Shown here: one piece after another, positions 23,901 to 36,839 of the stretch
How positions within the stretch are numbered: the stretch's first letter is position 1
Layout of the letters: each line of letters starts with the position of its first letter
Source of the DNA: Ricinus communis
Lineage: Eukaryota > Streptophyta > Magnoliopsida > Malpighiales > Euphorbiaceae
Direction: 5' to 3'
DNA: 64,000 nucleotides
Assembly: GCF_019578655.1 (NCBI RefSeq)
Contig: NC_063262.1
Coordinates: forward strand, 21,645,582 to 21,709,581
Program-made: the position numbers and the translations under genes
The notes under the pieces: generated by a model
Seen by the model: the letters and a program-made list of their open reading frames with translations, nothing else
Told to the model about the DNA's origin: nothing
Databases searched by the model: none

Positions 23901-26900
23901 CAACCCGTCTTCAGCCACAATCAGAGTCAGACAAAGAACACAGATCAAACCTTGGCCTCAACAGAAGGTGATACTGGAAATGCATTCAAAGATCTTTTTG
24001 CATCATCATCAGAGGAGCAGTCTGAACAGAGAAAGTGATCCAACTTTTTGGCTTCTTCAATAGTCATACCCATACAAGATGGATGAAACCTGTAAGATAT
24101 TAGCAATGTGATCAGAAATCTGAGTCTTATTAATATTGTTGTATAACAGAATAACAACCAATGGTATGTAAAGATGGTAATATTAAGCCCAAGAAATATA
24201 AAAAGTGCATCCCAAAGAGATTAGTGCTTCTTGATTAATCATCAGAACCAGTTTGTTCATCTGCTTCTTAACTGTTTATACTGAACTCAGTTAAGCTTTA
24301 ATCCCAATCTAATTTCAATCAACTAAGATCTCTTTCTCCATTTATTGATTTAGAAAGAATTACCATAAAATGTTTTATCAAGATTTTAGCTTCCAGCAAA
24401 ATAAGACAATCGCATAAAACAATGGATGCATCCGATCCTAAATTACACACAAACAATCAACTGTATCTTGCTCAGAAACTACTTAGGTTTGGCTCTGAAT
24501 CCTTTTCCTGCATCCTAACCAACATAGGGCAATATCTTCAGAAAATACCTAGAGCAGTTAAATACCTTCTGACTACTTCCTTGAATGCAATTCTAGGTCT
24601 GTCCATTGCTTGCTTATCGTGACAACTTTAATGTTCCCAATCAATCATGCTAATCTAGAATGCACAAGTTCAAACCATCTAAATATCACTTCTCTCAAAA
24701 TTTCCTCAAACAGGCATGCACTTGATCTAAATGTTCAAAGAAAATTCAAGACAAAGTTCAGATAGTTAGACAACTAACTTAAGATGGTCTCTCAATGGCT
24801 TAAAGAAGAACAAAAAGATTTTGGTCAGGGTGCACTACAGCTATCTCTACTACGTTTAACAAACTTTGAAAGTCAAAAAACACAAGATGACTCTTGATTC
24901 AAAAGAAAATAAATCAAGGAAACTCAATATGATCTTCCATAATGCTATATGGTGAGATTGTTTACGACTTGGCTTATTACATCCGCAGCACCATATACTT
25001 GCCTAGATTGGTCATTTTGCCCCTCATCTTTCAAAAGAACCACTTTGACACCTCAAAAAACCTATAAACTTATTCAAGCACCTTTTTGCACTTTTTAAAA
25101 ATCAACCACACATGTTTTATACTCATGATCAAGTGGACAAGTGATCCACTTAGTCTTGCCTAGGTGGGAAAAAACAAAAACACTATTTAGCCCTCACATT
25201 GAGGCGTCCCATGAGAGCTTGTTTTTTCACTTTCAACATTTCTAATCTTTTCATTTCTTTTATCAACTCTACTCTTCCTTTTGATTTCGATTTCGTTATT
25301 AAAGAAATGAAGAGAATGGTCTACCAAGACTGAGTCTTTGCATGGCTAGCCACGATATTGGAAGGACAAGCTTATCAAACTCAAGACCTTCTAATCACCA
25401 TCTAACTTATGCATCTGCTCTTCATGTATCAACATTGCTTCTACAACTTTCATGTATGTATATAGCTAGCAATTCTCAGCAGCTAAATTTGTTCCCATAA
25501 AAAAAAAATAAAAGAATTCAGGATATATGACTACATATAATTAACCATATATATTTATGTTTCTAAATTTTGAATCCTACTAAGTGTTTTTTCTGCAAGG
25601 ATTTGCTTTGAATTTTGGAGACGTAGAAGAAGCAATTGTTCCACCAGGAGTTAAGATTTGGAATGCTCTAGTAATCTTCTTCATCTATTACAATGTCAAT
25701 AGCAAGAGTTTCTGGCTCCTAAACACATAAAATTCATTGTCATAAAGAAAAAGAAAACCAAAGAAAAGATCAAACACCAAATACCCTTTCTCTGTCGTCA
25801 TTCTAAAACCCAAGTTTATCAATTTGAGCATTGATTCATTGTTATTGTTGAATTCATCACAAACCCACAAGAAATAGTGAAGAAACATGATTTCTCTTTC
25901 CTTCAATGATAAAGGAACGAGAAGTTGCAGAAAATAAATGGAAAGGGGAAGGAAAAAGAAAAGTAAGATCATGAAGAAAAAGATGAAAAAAAGAAGTCTT
26001 AAATAAGAGAAAAATACCTATTTCTAGCCGTTGGAAAATTTTAAAAAAATAATCTAGAATCTTATTTCTTCTCCACATAGTAGGAATTTCTAAGCTTTTT
26101 CTCTCTTGCTTGCACGTGTAACAACACGTCTTGCCAACAGCGCATAAAGGTGCTTATAAATAAGAATTTAGGTAAATTAAGGTGTTAAAATGGTTCTTTT
26201 AACGGATTAGGGGGCAAAATAACTAATCTTGGCAAGTACAGGAGATTGTAGATGTATTAAGCCTTTTTGACTTCCATTCATAACATGACAATAAAATATA
26301 CCCAACCATCAAGATAACAAGATTAAGCTGAAAACTTTAACATTTCAAATCTTGAAAGCATCTTTTTTGTAACATTAGTTCTTTGATTTTACCTTAATAT
26401 TAAGTGTTTGATTCTCTTTAACCACTGATCAGTTGATTACAATGTTTAAGTATTACTAGATAAATCTCTATTAAATGTTCAATTTCATACTTTAAGCCCC
26501 TAGCATATGACAGAAATATAAATTTCCATAACTTCTAAACCCTCCTCTCACAAGCATGGGTAAGGAACAAAATTGTTTCTTGAAGACTAAAGTTCTTTAC
26601 ACTTAATGCATTCAGATTTTGCACGTTGGCTCAATAGCAAATAGCCCTCATACTCCTGCAAGTGAGGTTAAGGCCCTGATTTACACTCTACTTTAATCAC
26701 ATTTATGCACTTGAAGAGAATTGACCCTATTTTGGATGCATTAAGCATAATAACTGTACCTGTCTATGGTCTAAGTTCAAGCTACGAATGACAACCATCT
26801 TAATTATCTCACACCAAATTGAAATATGCAAACAAACAATTCTAATCAGACTCAAATTCCATGGTGCATTACACCTCTAGACTTTCTAGAGTACTAATTT

Positions 26901-29900
26901 ACTAGCACGGAAAATTAGTAGCAAGATTAAGTTCCAAGGCCTATGGGATAATGTGAACAAGTGACTAATAAGCATCTCACTGTAATGCTTTGACACTTCA
27001 AGATTTTGAATATTCTTATTCAACTTTTTTCAGTTTGTCTTTCCCAATGGTCCCCCCTTTTCATTTTAATAGTTCCCATTTCTTCCATATCCACTATTTT
27101 CATGTTAGCTTTTCTACATTGATCTTGGCATGCAATTATTTTGCCTGCCTTGAGCAGTAACCTATGCAAAACTTAACTAGATACATGAAATACATGAGAT
27201 ATCAGCCTAATATTATTACTGTTCACTGCTACCCGCTGAAAGAAGGAAAATAAAGATGAATATTATAATGACCATATCTGCTCCAAGTTAAATCATCTAT
27301 CAGCATGAGCAGAAAGGAGCAAAATTAGAGAAAAATGAGAGAAAGACAGAAGTGGACAGTTAAAATCCCATTTGGGTTGTTCGAACTTTTTTCTTTATTC
27401 AAAAGAAAGGAAAAGTAAGTTTCTAAGACCAGGTTACATAATTGGAGAAGGAGAAAAATAGAATGGTAAGTTGTGCTTATGTTGTCATGCAAAGAAAATT
27501 GAGATAGAACACATGGTCATTTCTTATTTACCCCTCCATAGGGCATTAGGAACTAGGAAGACATCAGCTCCGAATTTTAGTTCCTCTCTGTTTCATACCA
27601 CTTGGAGGGAAATTTTGACTGGGTACAGAAAGAAGTTTAGAAATTCAGTCTCTCTTGATTTCGTCGCATCCTTTTGACTTGCACATGTACATACCCTATA
27701 GGCAGAATTTCCCTTTGCCTTTGGCCGACTCTCTTCAGTCCTCTTAAAGCAAGTGTCACAAGACAAAATCCTCAATATATGAAGTATAGATAAAGCATTA
27801 TACTTCCAAGCAACTATTTCAAAAAGAGATTTTGGTAAAAGTTCAACATCTGCCAGTGGATTTCCAAGAAATTGAGGATCCATAGTTATCTTGAAGTATG
27901 TGTCAAAAAAAAAGTTATCTTGAAGTATGTGTCAAAAAAAAAGTTATCTTGAAGTTGATGAATCCATGATGTACTAACAATGCCAGGTTTAATAAATTAA
28001 TTTGGGAAAATATGGGGCAGGGCTTCAGGAAAGGAAAAAAAAAAAAAAAAAGAAGCCAAAAGAAATTCCAACATGTTTAACCATGTATAAATCATGACCA
28101 TTTATGAGGAAAAAGAGAAGAGGAGAGTAAATGGAAAAGAAAAAGAAGGTTTGACAAAAACCCTTTTAGCATGATACCACAATGATTATCTCCATATGTC
28201 ACAGGCTGCTGAAGTTGGTGAAGAACAAACAATATACAGCCTACAAGTGGCTATTAGAGCCTGCAAATATGTGTTAATTGAAGACTTTAGTTCCGTAAAG
28301 CACTACCAAGCAGGAAATAAACTTTTCTAATCCAGAAAGAAGGTATTACTGCAGTTGGTGGAGAGCCAACATTTGGCATGCCTTTGGAAACTTAGAAGTA
28401 TGCCTTTTAGACCATCTGCAAGATGTAAATGCATCACTTGCAACTTTGTGAATCAAGATATATCTCAAAGATCTGCTAACCAAGTTATTTATTGTTAGCT
28501 ATTTTTTAAAACCCATCTTTACAGATCATGCTATAACTATTGGGAATTAACAAAAATATGACTGATCCAGGAACTTTTGGACACAGTTCGAATAGGTACT
28601 TAATTTTTATTTCTCCTGTATGACCATAAATTCAAGATCAATACCAGTGAGTCTGCATACAACCTCACCCATGAGCTTAATTGATCAAGTCTCAATTACT
28701 ACAAGCTAAGGTTGTTTAAGTAGGCTTGCCTTGGCACATCAATCTCAATGGTGAAATGAGAAACAAGCCTAAGCAGCTTACAAGCTGATTGGCTAGTTTA
28801 TAGCAGGTAAAGTGCCACATCTTCCCTAAACTGGAAAGAGGAGCAAACAAATGCAATTTTTTTTTCTCTGATCAACAAAACTAAAGTCTTATTTCTCAAA
28901 AAATCAAAATAATGGCAACATCTTTAATAATCAAAATCATTATGTTCCAAATGTAACAAGGCTTCACACCAGTCCCAATAAACTACCCATATAGTTGAAT
29001 AACCATCATATATCTACCAATCCATCCTGATAGCACCAAATATTGGTTATGGTCCCATTACAAACACTCAACTAAATCGGAAAATATTACAAGACAGAGC
29101 TAGTTCTTTAAGAACAAGCCATAAACCAACTAAATAAATAGAAGCATGAAGTGATAAAAAAATTGTCCCTAAGTAACTTCACAAAACAGATTCCAAATAG
29201 AGCACAAGAAGAAACTGGTAGCAGTAATGATGCCAAGCAATACTACTCCAAAATGCAATGTAGCTTCAACAGATAACAAAACAAGTGAACCTAATCCTTG
29301 TAATTTTAACCTATACAATTCTTAATACAAATTGAGAATGTTAGGAAAAGTTACCAGTCTTTGCATCCCTCGCATTGAACCATTAGATCATCCGGATTGT
29401 ATGGCATTTCACATTTACAGTACCTTGGAGAATAAAATAGAAAACACAATACACCAATTAATTCAGCTACAACCAACAAAAATCAATTGAAAAAAACAAC
29501 AACGACAACAACAATGCATATGAGTACTCACACAGCTACACGATCAGGGGTGAACCCACCAGTGGCGGCCTTGTATTCAAACCTACAAAAGTAATCCTCA
29601 GCTCCAACATTTTCAAGTTTAGTGTAGTTCTTGAAGGAGTGCACAACGCACTTGCCTTCAATTGTATGGGCACTTTGCACATCATAATGATCTGATAAGA
29701 AAAGCTCTTTTGCCCCATGGAATTGGCGGCGGCCACCAATTGATTCCTCAGGTCGATAATACCACCGGACACGGACTTTAACATTGTTCCGATGATCAGC
29801 CTCAATTTTCTCAACGCGCGCCACATAAGGAGGCTTATCAGAGTCCGATGGGCGCATCAAAACACAATCACCAGCTGCAAATACAAAGAAAGACATCAAA

Positions 29901-30327
29901 ACAAACCAGCCCAAAACTTGATGGATATTTTATCTCAAAAGGCATCATATAAACAAGATTTTGGGTATCATTTAAAAGCAGAAAAAGGTAAAAACTGGAT
30001 GGTTCTAAAACACTAAAAGGATAATCAAATGAAACCAATTTAAAAAAGAAAAGAAAAAGGGTTCTAGGAAACCAATGTAGAAAGGGAACGATTTTCGGGA
30101 AAACTACTTCATATATATATATATATATATATTTAAAGAGAGATATTCGTAGGTTTGACATTGACAAAGCCCCAAAAGAAAACCAACAAAAACAGAAATA
30201 GAGATTGAGCTTTGAATAAAAGCAAGAGAAAGAGTAATGAGTAAGAATAATTACGTCGAACAACTTTGGTGGTTCCTTTGATAGTGTAAGAATCAAGGTC
30301 TTTTTTTCCAGGTTTGGTTTTGGCCAT
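20938..30327 (-). CDS. EBS: BAH-PHD histone reader, EBS/SHL type
   Basis: A 216-residue chromatin reader. In Arabidopsis, EBS and its paralogue SHL bind methylated histone H3 tails and repress flowering genes. Exons on the minus strand are 30255-30327, 29532-29874, 29355-29423, 23951-24089 and 20938-20964; all introns are GT-AG and the phases join exactly. Residues ~25-138 form the BAH domain ([40 protein letters not shown]). Residues 141-186 form a PHD finger with complete C4HC3 ligands: C141, C143, C156, C159, H164, C167, C183, C186. The last exon adds only eight codons ending in the basic motif KRRKR, a likely nuclear signal. The start [18 protein letters not shown] matches the family. Intron 3 is 5.3 kb and intron 4 is 3.0 kb. 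EBS is preferred over SHL because of the DCVLMRPSD and AHTIEGKC wording and the short basic end; the paralogue remains possible. Confidence 0.92.
20965..23950 (-). other. Intron 4 of the EBS-like gene
   Basis: A 2986-bp intron with donor AAG/GTTTGA at 23950 and acceptor CAG ending at 20965. Short open frames inside it on both strands show no family. I see no clear inserted element with paired ends. Confidence 0.75.
24971..26263. mobile_element. TIR element D (Mutator-like), inside an EBS intron
   Basis: The left arm from GGCTTATTACATC and the reverse complement of the right arm from GGCTTAATACATC align over about 130 bases; strong blocks are TACTTGCC, GATTRGTYATTTTGCCCC, AAAAGAACCA and AAGCACCTTT. 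The element is flanked by a 10-bp imperfect duplication, TTTACGACTT (24961-24970) and TTTTTGACTT (26264-26273), 8 of 10 identical. A duplication of 9-11 bp with long arms is the Mutator-like pattern. No transposase frame is seen, so it is non-autonomous. Confidence 0.82.
27886..27954. repeat. Tandem 30-bp repeat in EBS intron 3
   Basis: About 2.3 almost exact copies of a 30-bp unit reading AGTTATCTTGAAGTATGTGT plus a nine-A run. The copies are essentially identical, so the expansion is recent. Confidence 0.85.
30111..30132. repeat. (AT)n microsatellite in EBS intron 1
   Basis: Eleven AT dinucleotides within the 380-bp first intron (29875-30254) of the EBS-like gene. Confidence 0.95.
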
Positions 30328-30640
30328 GAATTGGTCGATTTTAGGTTAGCAAATAAGAAGCTATTGGATTATCCTCTGAAGAAATGTATGAAAAGACAGA
30401 ATGGGGACGAAATGTGGAGAACGAAATGCAAAAATGTGTAAGATTTGACAAGGTTTTAGGTGGGTTTTGGCCGGAAAAGGCAAAAACAAATTCAAAAAAA
30501 AAAACCCTAAGAGTTGGGAGGGGAGCAGCTTCAGCTAGCTCCGCGATAGACAGGGAAAGAGAGAGAAAGGAGAGAGAGTGTGTGTATAGCATAGAAGGCT
30601 ATTAAGGTGGGTTTTGTTGTGATGTGAGCAGAAGCAGCGA
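30328..30640 (-). promoter_or_regulatory. 5' leader and promoter region of the EBS-like gene
   Basis: Upstream of the EBS ATG (minus sense) lies a pyrimidine-rich leader, with a CTCTCTCTTT-type tract around 30548-30590 and a run rich in CCCAAAACC and AACCCTAAT words. This is a typical layout for a constitutively expressed plant gene. No TATA box can be placed with confidence. Confidence 0.45.
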
Positions 30641-33600
30641 GATGGAGGACACGTCATTATCCATTCGTATGTGATTTTATTATTGTATGTGTATTCAGAA
30701 GGATACTGTTCCCAATTACGGTGTTGTAACTGTTCTCTCTGTTATCCTTTTTCTGTGTCGTCATCTCGACAAGATCATAAACAAGACAAAACAGCAGAAC
30801 CTAGATTCAACTTCATTGTGAGACAACAGCAATTTAATGCCTAGCACAAGGCCCCTTTTCTATTGCCGTTGTTAAAAGGCGCCTCTTAAAATAAATTTAT
30901 ATTTTTAAAATATTAATTAATTAATAATGTTTTAAGATATATATATATATATATATATATATAAACAATCTAATTTCATCCATTGTGAGTGATCAATTTA
31001 CAATCACTCTTGCTTAAAGTAAAGGCATCAAAGCCCTTTATATAATATAACAAGCCAAACATCTCGTCGTGGATCAACCAGAAAACATTACACATAAAAG
31101 TAAATTACTGATTATCCATATTAAAATTACTAACAATTGCAAATTCTAATTTTGAGATATGTTAAATGTTTGAATCCCATATTCCTACAACTATTTCAAG
31201 TTGCTAATTAATGACAAATATATATTTAGTCTTAGGATTTGAGATCCTAGAACAATGATAGTTCAGAATATTAATATCAATCATAAATTTCTAGAGAAAT
31301 ATATTATACACTATCACTCATTGGCTAACAGGCTAAAAAATTAAAATTTTCAATACATAACCAAGGTAAAAATTTCAATTTTAAAAGAGAAATATAGATA
31401 AACATCGTTGAAATGCTTCCGACCAATAGAATTTAATGAATGCTATATCAGACCGTTGTGGATCTTATATTCTTCATACTACCTTATTTCATTAGCAATT
31501 GTTTTCAAAATGTATGATTTAAGAAGTCAAAAAGTCAAAAGGAAAATATATAAAAGTTAAATCCAATACTTCTTTCACTTTTAAAGATGATTAATATATC
31601 AAATTTTAAGAAATAAAAATATATTAATCAAATAATACATCGGTAAACATGGCCCTTTTGCATAAACTATATTTAGGAATCTTAAAATATTTTTTATTAT
31701 TAAAAAATTAAATAAATGAGAGTGTAAATATACCACATTTATTATTTATTAGCTATAAAAGAATAATTAAATATTTTTTAACATAAAGCCTTTTAAATTT
31801 TATAAATAATAATAATTATTATAGTTTATAAAATTTATTAGCTATAAAATCAAGGTTATTGATTATGTTTCGTTTCGCTTGGAATGACCGAGATTCCTCA
31901 TTTTATTAAGAAAAACAGAATAAATTTTTTTTTATTCAATATCAGTTAAAATCTTGGCCATCTCGGACTAGAATGACCGAGATTGGACCGAAATTACCAT
32001 TCCGACCGAAATTAATGAAATAGGCCGAAATAAAGCAACTTTATAAAAAAATATATTTCATTAAATTGAATTAAGTAGTTTGGTAATATTTAACCCTAAT
32101 ATAATAAAATCTCTTTCATCTCTATCAATAAAAATGAATTGAAATCTAAAACTTTAAATAATTATTTCTTTATCTTTATCTATCACCTCATCTTGCGTCT
32201 CTATAGTTTAACTATGTTTTTTTTACTAATTTATAATTTTTTTGATCTAACCTATATTATTTAATAATAACAACTTAAAACTTATAATTTGATTTGTATA
32301 AAATTTTCCCACAAAATGATATTTTATAATTTAGTTGGTTGTATTATAGAAAGAGATTTCATTATTAAAATTCTATAATAATGAAAAGTTTGGTATATGT
32401 GTACTTGTTGCTTTTCATATGCTATTTAATTAGATTATAAATAATATTTTTGTAGTGTTGTATTTTAATGATTTAAAATTAAATTATAAATAATCTGAAA
32501 CAGTTCGAAACCGGACGCTGAAATGCTCTGGTACCGAAATATTTCATTCCAATGACAAATCTGGAATGATAGCCGGAATGAAATTTATAATTTTGTATAA
32601 AATAATAATTATATATTTTATAACATAAAAATATTTTTAAATCTTAAATTTGAAAAGAAAAGAAAAATTCTTTAAGAAAAATCTAATGATTTACTTACAA
32701 ATATAATAAATGAGTTAATATTAAAAAGTGGAGAAAAGCAATTTGTTTTAATTCTAAATATTATTAAATACACATGTTATAATTTTTTAATGGAAATAGG
32801 AATTCAGATTTTCAAATTGATGACCGCCAATAATAAGATCACAAAATAGAAAGTCATTCGATTTTCATAGTTTAGAATACTTATATTGCATGAGAGAAAT
32901 TGAAAAGGATTTTCTTTTAATATTTTATATAAAATATTATTCGCAAAACGAAAGCAAATTTTTCTATTGTTTTCTATCCCTTCTTAGTTATTTCTACAAT
33001 ATTAATTTTAAATAACTCATGTAAGATAGTTGCCTATTGGATCAAGTTAATAACCGCTATTATAGATCAATCTGAATCCAAATCCAATAAAAGGGTAAAA
33101 CTTAAATGAATATTATAAATAATTTAAAGATGATGCTAACTTTTTAACATAAAAGATATTTATAATTTAGATTTTGAGATTGATTTATCTTTTCTTGATA
33201 AATAATAGCAAGTCTAGTTATTAGTATTTTACACGTATATAAAAATTGGAAGGAGGAAAAAGTAAATTTTACTTGCTAAAAAGTCCTTACATATTATTTT
33301 ATTGAGATTGGTTAAATATTTAATGGACTCAATTGATAATTAATATTTAAAATTTCTTATTACTTAAGAGTATACAAATCCTAGCTCCATTAAGATTTTA
33401 TACTATTAAGTAATAAAATATTTTTAAAAAAATTGATAAAATATAGGAACCTCCACTAAAATGATTATATAGGAACATTGAGTACAATTATTAATCAAGA
33501 ATGATTTTATTGTATTGGAAAAAAATATTTTTAGTAGATTATTTCTTAAAAATACTAGGATTAAATAAATAATAAATTAAATAATACAAAACTTGAATTA

Positions 33601-34689
33601 TTATATAGACCATATAAAACCAAAACATTTGGTTCAGTTAACGCCATTTTATTGCTATTGTCTCTTTTTCTCTCTCTATAACACTTGGTTTGTTGTTCCT
33701 TTTGAGTATACTCATTTGGGGTTGAGTTTAAAGGTGGCTTTCGGTGGTTCCAGCCATTGAGAGCTTACCATAAGGGCTTAAATTTTTTTATCTTTTTATT
33801 GTTTAAATGTATATTTGGGTTTGTGAATAGTAATATTAGTAGTTGGTTACTTGTCTTTATGTTTCGTGTTTATAAAGTTAGATGTCTTCTATTTGTTCTT
33901 GTTACTAACTTTTATAGCTAAGTCCGGCTCTTTCATTACAGTAATCTTGTGGGTAGCTATCCTCTAGCGGTTGATGGTGAAGAGAATAAAAGGGTGTTGA
34001 CTATGCTATTGGAGATCCAATAGTGGGCACAAATGGTTTTAATGATAAATCTATCCTTACTTTTCATTATCTTTACTAATAGATCTATAAATCTCTGGTG
34101 GTGGACAACTCTTGATAACCAGTTCAAGGAGATGAGGATTTTGTCACTTGAGCCTTTTCACAACACAATCTTTAATCTAGTCGCTAATTGCTTGGGTCTA
34201 ATAGTACATGGGTAATTTGCTAAGTTTAGTTATCAAACCCTTGGATAGTGCGGTGGTTATGGTAGCCGCACTTTCTCCAATGGCGAATAAATTGTTTGTG
34301 CCAATAGAGACTTCTAGTAAGAAGTCATTAGTTCAAGGGTTCATTTGCAATTCTCCCTTTGTAGGCCTATGGATCGTAATAGTTTAGGCTTTAAGCCTGT
34401 TAAGTAGTTATTATAAGTATTAGACACTTTATTTCAAGCCTAGTGTGGGCTAGCTTTTTGTGGACCTTGGGTCCTTTTAAGTTTTTTAGCTGGACATTTA
34501 ATGTTTGTAATAGAACTCTTTGTACTATTTTGAATTTAATGCCCCTTTAGTGCCAACATTTCTTTTCTATTGTCCAACAAAAGATAAGATCATATCGAAC
34601 AATAATTTAAAAATGCTAATAAAAAGAGAAACTAAAAAATATTGTTTATTAGATGAATATTTATATTAGATATATTTACCTATTTAAAT
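30641..34689. other. Intergenic AT-rich DNA with repeat debris
   Basis: An (AT)n run lies at 30937-30962. At 31860-32040 and 32490-32590, phrases such as GGAATGACCGAGATT and, inverted, TCATTCCGG suggest the two ends of a small inverted-repeat element of about 740 bp. A more GC-balanced stretch at about 33690-34570 with no intact frame resembles the tail of an old retroelement; I could not name it. No gene is supported. Confidence 0.45.
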
Positions 34690-35199
34690 CTGAAGTTTGG
34701 ACTTTTTTCAATTTTGTCTAATTCTTCCAAGATTTTCAATTTTAATTATTGTGTAAAGTTTATTTTTTAAATCTAGAATCCGACCACCACAAGTGGTGAT
34801 TTTTACATATGTGGCATCCAAACTGAACCTAATGTAATACAAAAAAAAAACTTGTTGAGTGAGCATAAAACCACTAACTCATCATTAGGCTAAACAAAAC
34901 ATACCGTATTTAGTTAAAATAGAAAAACTCATATCTTTTTGTACCTTCATCTCTCTGTCTCTCTATGTGTCATCTTTTCTTTCCTTTCTCCACCATGTCT
35001 TTTGTTCTACCTTTATTGCCTATTACTAAAAGAGTTTGATGATTTTGGAGACTTTGATTGAATTCTAAATAGCAAACTCGACCTCATCCTTCTCTTTTCC
35101 TTCTCTAAAACTCGACCTTGCAACTCCGATTTAAAGTTAAACTTTAATTTGGCTCTGCAAAGATTCTATTTCATTTGACTAAACGTTTGAAATTCAAAC

Positions 35200-35735
35200 A
35201 ATATGACCGAGCTTACCTCTTGTTAAGGAATTGATCAAGTACAAATGAACAATCCTTGATCTCGTCTACTGAAAAATATGAAACTCTTCATATGATAAAA
35301 TTAACTAAGTACGAGCAAAAAGATAATGCCGAACATAAATACTCTCAGACAAAAGAGGGAATAATGATAACTGAACATTATAAGCCAACCTGTCATGATT
35401 GAGAAAGACAGGATTGACCAAGTCTATATCTTATTATAACAAGAAATCTAAGAGACTATGTCATGGTCGGATTGAAGAGTTCGACCCGACCTAGGACTCT
35501 CTTGACAGCCAAGAAAACAAGTCCTATTATAACTAAGACGACCTACATCTATGGAGTTCTCCTAATAGGAGGAGAAGAATTTCAACATTTATATAAGGAA
35601 CTATAATATGTTATTTATAAGTGCATGCTATTCTATACACTCATTATATTATAAGCTACCCTTTCACAAATTACTCACTTAGTCATCAGAGTAAGTGGCC
35701 AGATAATCTTGTCTGGTGCTATCATTAAAAGCTAC
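35200..35735 (+). repeat. LTR-like fragment, probable Ty3/gypsy
   Basis: A stretch ending AGTCATCAGAGTAAGTGGCC and CTTGTCTGGTGCTATCATT resembles the 3' end and leader of plant gypsy LTRs, and its GGTCGGATTGAAGAGTTCGACC phrases are unlike the flanking AT-rich DNA. No matching partner LTR is found, so its ends are uncertain. Confidence 0.35.
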
Positions 35736-36390
35736 CAACTAAACCAGTTTGAAATCACCACTCCCGCCACCACAAGCCACTCAACAACATCACCTCATCC
35801 ACTTTGCTGCTACACCAATAAATGAACAAATAACTAAAAAAAAAAAGAATTTTCCTCTCTCACCATGTGCTAACACCACCTTACATCAGCCACCATCATC
35901 ACCATATCAACTAAATGGCTACAAGCCTAAGTAATAATCAGATAGCATCAAGTTTTCATCACAATATCAATTGAATTTCATTGAATTAATATTAATATTA
36001 GTTGTCATCACCTAATTCGGTAAAAAAAGAAAATTGATGATTGCAGGTAGTGAAGATAGATGAAGAAAGGTGACGATGATGGTGGAGTAAGAGAGGTAAT
36101 GATGACATTCTCTCTCCTTTTTTATTTTTTAATTTTATTTTATAATTTTATATAAAGAATTAAAGAGAAAAAGTAGGAAAAATGATAAAGAAAAAATGAA
36201 ATTGTTAGAATTATATTTTTATACTTTTAAATATATCTCACTTGTCTACACATGTATGTGAAATATACCTCATTTGTCTACATATGCATGTGAAATGTAC
36301 ATTCTTAAATTTAGGGCAAATCGACTAGCTTATCAAATATTAGAAGAAATTGAGCCAAGAAATTAGTTTTGGGGTGTTAATCTAGCCAAC

Positions 36391-36839
36391 TGCTAGAAAA
36401 TAAAGAGGTGAAACAATATACCACTAAAGTATGTAATTTTATTAAACAAAAAAATTACAATTCTCTTTCAAAGTATGAGAAACACATATGATAAAGAAGA
36501 AAAAAAAAATCTTTCGAATGAATAATAGGAATTAAAATTTCTCAATTTATAGTTTTTTCTACTATTTATACTATTTATATTTATACTTGAAACATCTATC
36601 GATTTGAACCAATCTTTCTTTTAACCTAATATAGAAAGATTGGTTCAAATCGATAGATTGGTTCAAATGAATAAATATTTCTACCATTCATATTTAAAAG
36701 AAAGATTGGTTCAAATCGATAAATATTTCAAGTATAAATATGAATGGTAGAAATAGTTTTAGAAAAAACTATAAATTGAGAAATTTTAATCCCTATTATT
36801 TTTTCAATATATATATAAATAATTTTACTATCTTTAATG
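36391..36839 (-). repeat. 3' LTR of copia element 2, with internal inverted duplication
   Basis: Corresponds to the 5' LTR at 44619-44900: both contain GAGRTGAAACAAYATACCAC, AATTACAATTCTCTKTCAAAGTA, TTTCTCAATTTATAG and TTTACTATCTTTAA. It is about 170 bp longer than its partner because part of it is duplicated in inverted orientation (36521-36634 against 36693-36800). Confidence 0.85.

Larger units (their letters stand above)
24090..29354 (-). other. Intron 3 of the EBS-like gene (5.3 kb), splitting the PHD finger
   Basis: The donor is CTG/GTAACT at 29354 and the acceptor TTACAG ends at 24090; the split codon is Trp162. The intron hosts TIR element D (24971-26263) and a small tandem repeat (27886-27954). 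The remaining ~3.9 kb shows no other gene. Confidence 0.85.

Noticed and set aside
33690..34570. GC-balanced stretch considered as a LINE tail or Helitron
   Set aside because: No poly-A end with target duplication, no coding motif and no CTRR hairpin end could be placed.
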